From the NCBI GenBank assembly GCA_900552985.1, contig USBP01000103.1, positions 1-6,014 on the forward strand: a DNA stretch of 6,014 bases. The letters are read 5' to 3'. The notes beneath the pieces are model-generated. The model made no database searches. It saw only the letters and a program-made list of their open reading frames with translations, and was not told the origin of the DNA. Below are positions 5,908-6,014 of the stretch, one piece after another (positions within the stretch are counted from its first letter, which is position 1; the number at the start of each line of letters is the position of its first letter). This stretch comes from an uncultured Oscillospiraceae bacterium (GTDB taxonomy: Bacteria; Bacillota; Clostridia; Oscillospirales; Acutalibacteraceae). The position numbers were made by a program, and so were the translations under genes.

Positions 5908-5945
5908 GGCCGTTCCGCTCCGTAGGGAACGGTCTTGACCGTTCC
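5908..5945. repeat. Three-arm inverted repeat giving two alternative hairpins
   Basis: The central arm GGAACGGTC (5926-5934) can pair with GGCCGTTCC upstream (5908-5916; nine pairs, one G-U) or with GACCGTTCC downstream (5937-5945; nine bases, perfect, two-base spacer). The two pairings exclude each other. A G-rich then C-rich stretch (GGGGTTTCCC, 5946-5955) follows. No T run is seen, so it does not read as a simple terminator. Its purpose is unknown; it may belong to a gene or element continuing past the window edge. Confidence 0.45.
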
Positions 5946-6014
5946 GGGGTTTCCCACCAATCGATATAGATTCTATTTCCCGCTCAGGCCGCGGGGCCCC
6001 TCCTTTTCCGTTCG

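Overview
The window looks like chromosomal DNA from an anaerobic, endospore-forming Firmicute of the class Clostridia. The main reason is a recognisable sporulation sigma factor K gene (sigK). The other families present (ATC-hydrolase-like protein, GPH transporter, CPS1-type M20 peptidase) are common in gut Clostridia. The moderate-to-high GC of most of the window would fit an Oscillospirales-like lineage, but the genus cannot be fixed from this sequence.

Left part, minus strand (7-3444): a compact three-gene operon read right to left. It has a vegetative-type promoter (TTGATT-17-TACAAT), a short leader with a perfect small palindrome, an L-2-amino-thiazoline-4-carboxylate hydrolase-family gene (2850-3380), a GPH/MelB-type symporter gene overlapping it by 8 bases (1448-2857), and an M20 metallopeptidase gene 37 bases further on (7-1410). 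A transporter placed between two hydrolases suggests import and stepwise hydrolysis of a small substrate, possibly a cysteine-related thiazoline or an N-acylated/carbamoylated amino acid. This is inference from family and order.

Middle (3445-4750): a gap of about 470 bases without a convincing gene. It is AT-rich near the operon promoter and then GC-rich, with five hairpins in a row. It is followed by sigK on the plus strand (3857-4573), complete and with its N-terminal pro-sequence. Downstream of sigK lie hairpins and overlapping inverted repeats.

Right part, plus strand (4719-5787): an AT-richer stretch unlike the left half. It holds a small ABM-fold (YgiN-like) monooxygenase gene with its own promoter, and a GNAT acetyltransferase gene broken by one missing base in a T run near 5389-5391. 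The change in base composition and the damaged gene suggest recently acquired accessory DNA. The last 227 bases (5788-6014) hold no gene I can support, but contain one strong hairpin and one set of alternative hairpins.

No tRNA, rRNA, CRISPR array, insertion sequence or recognised riboswitch was seen.
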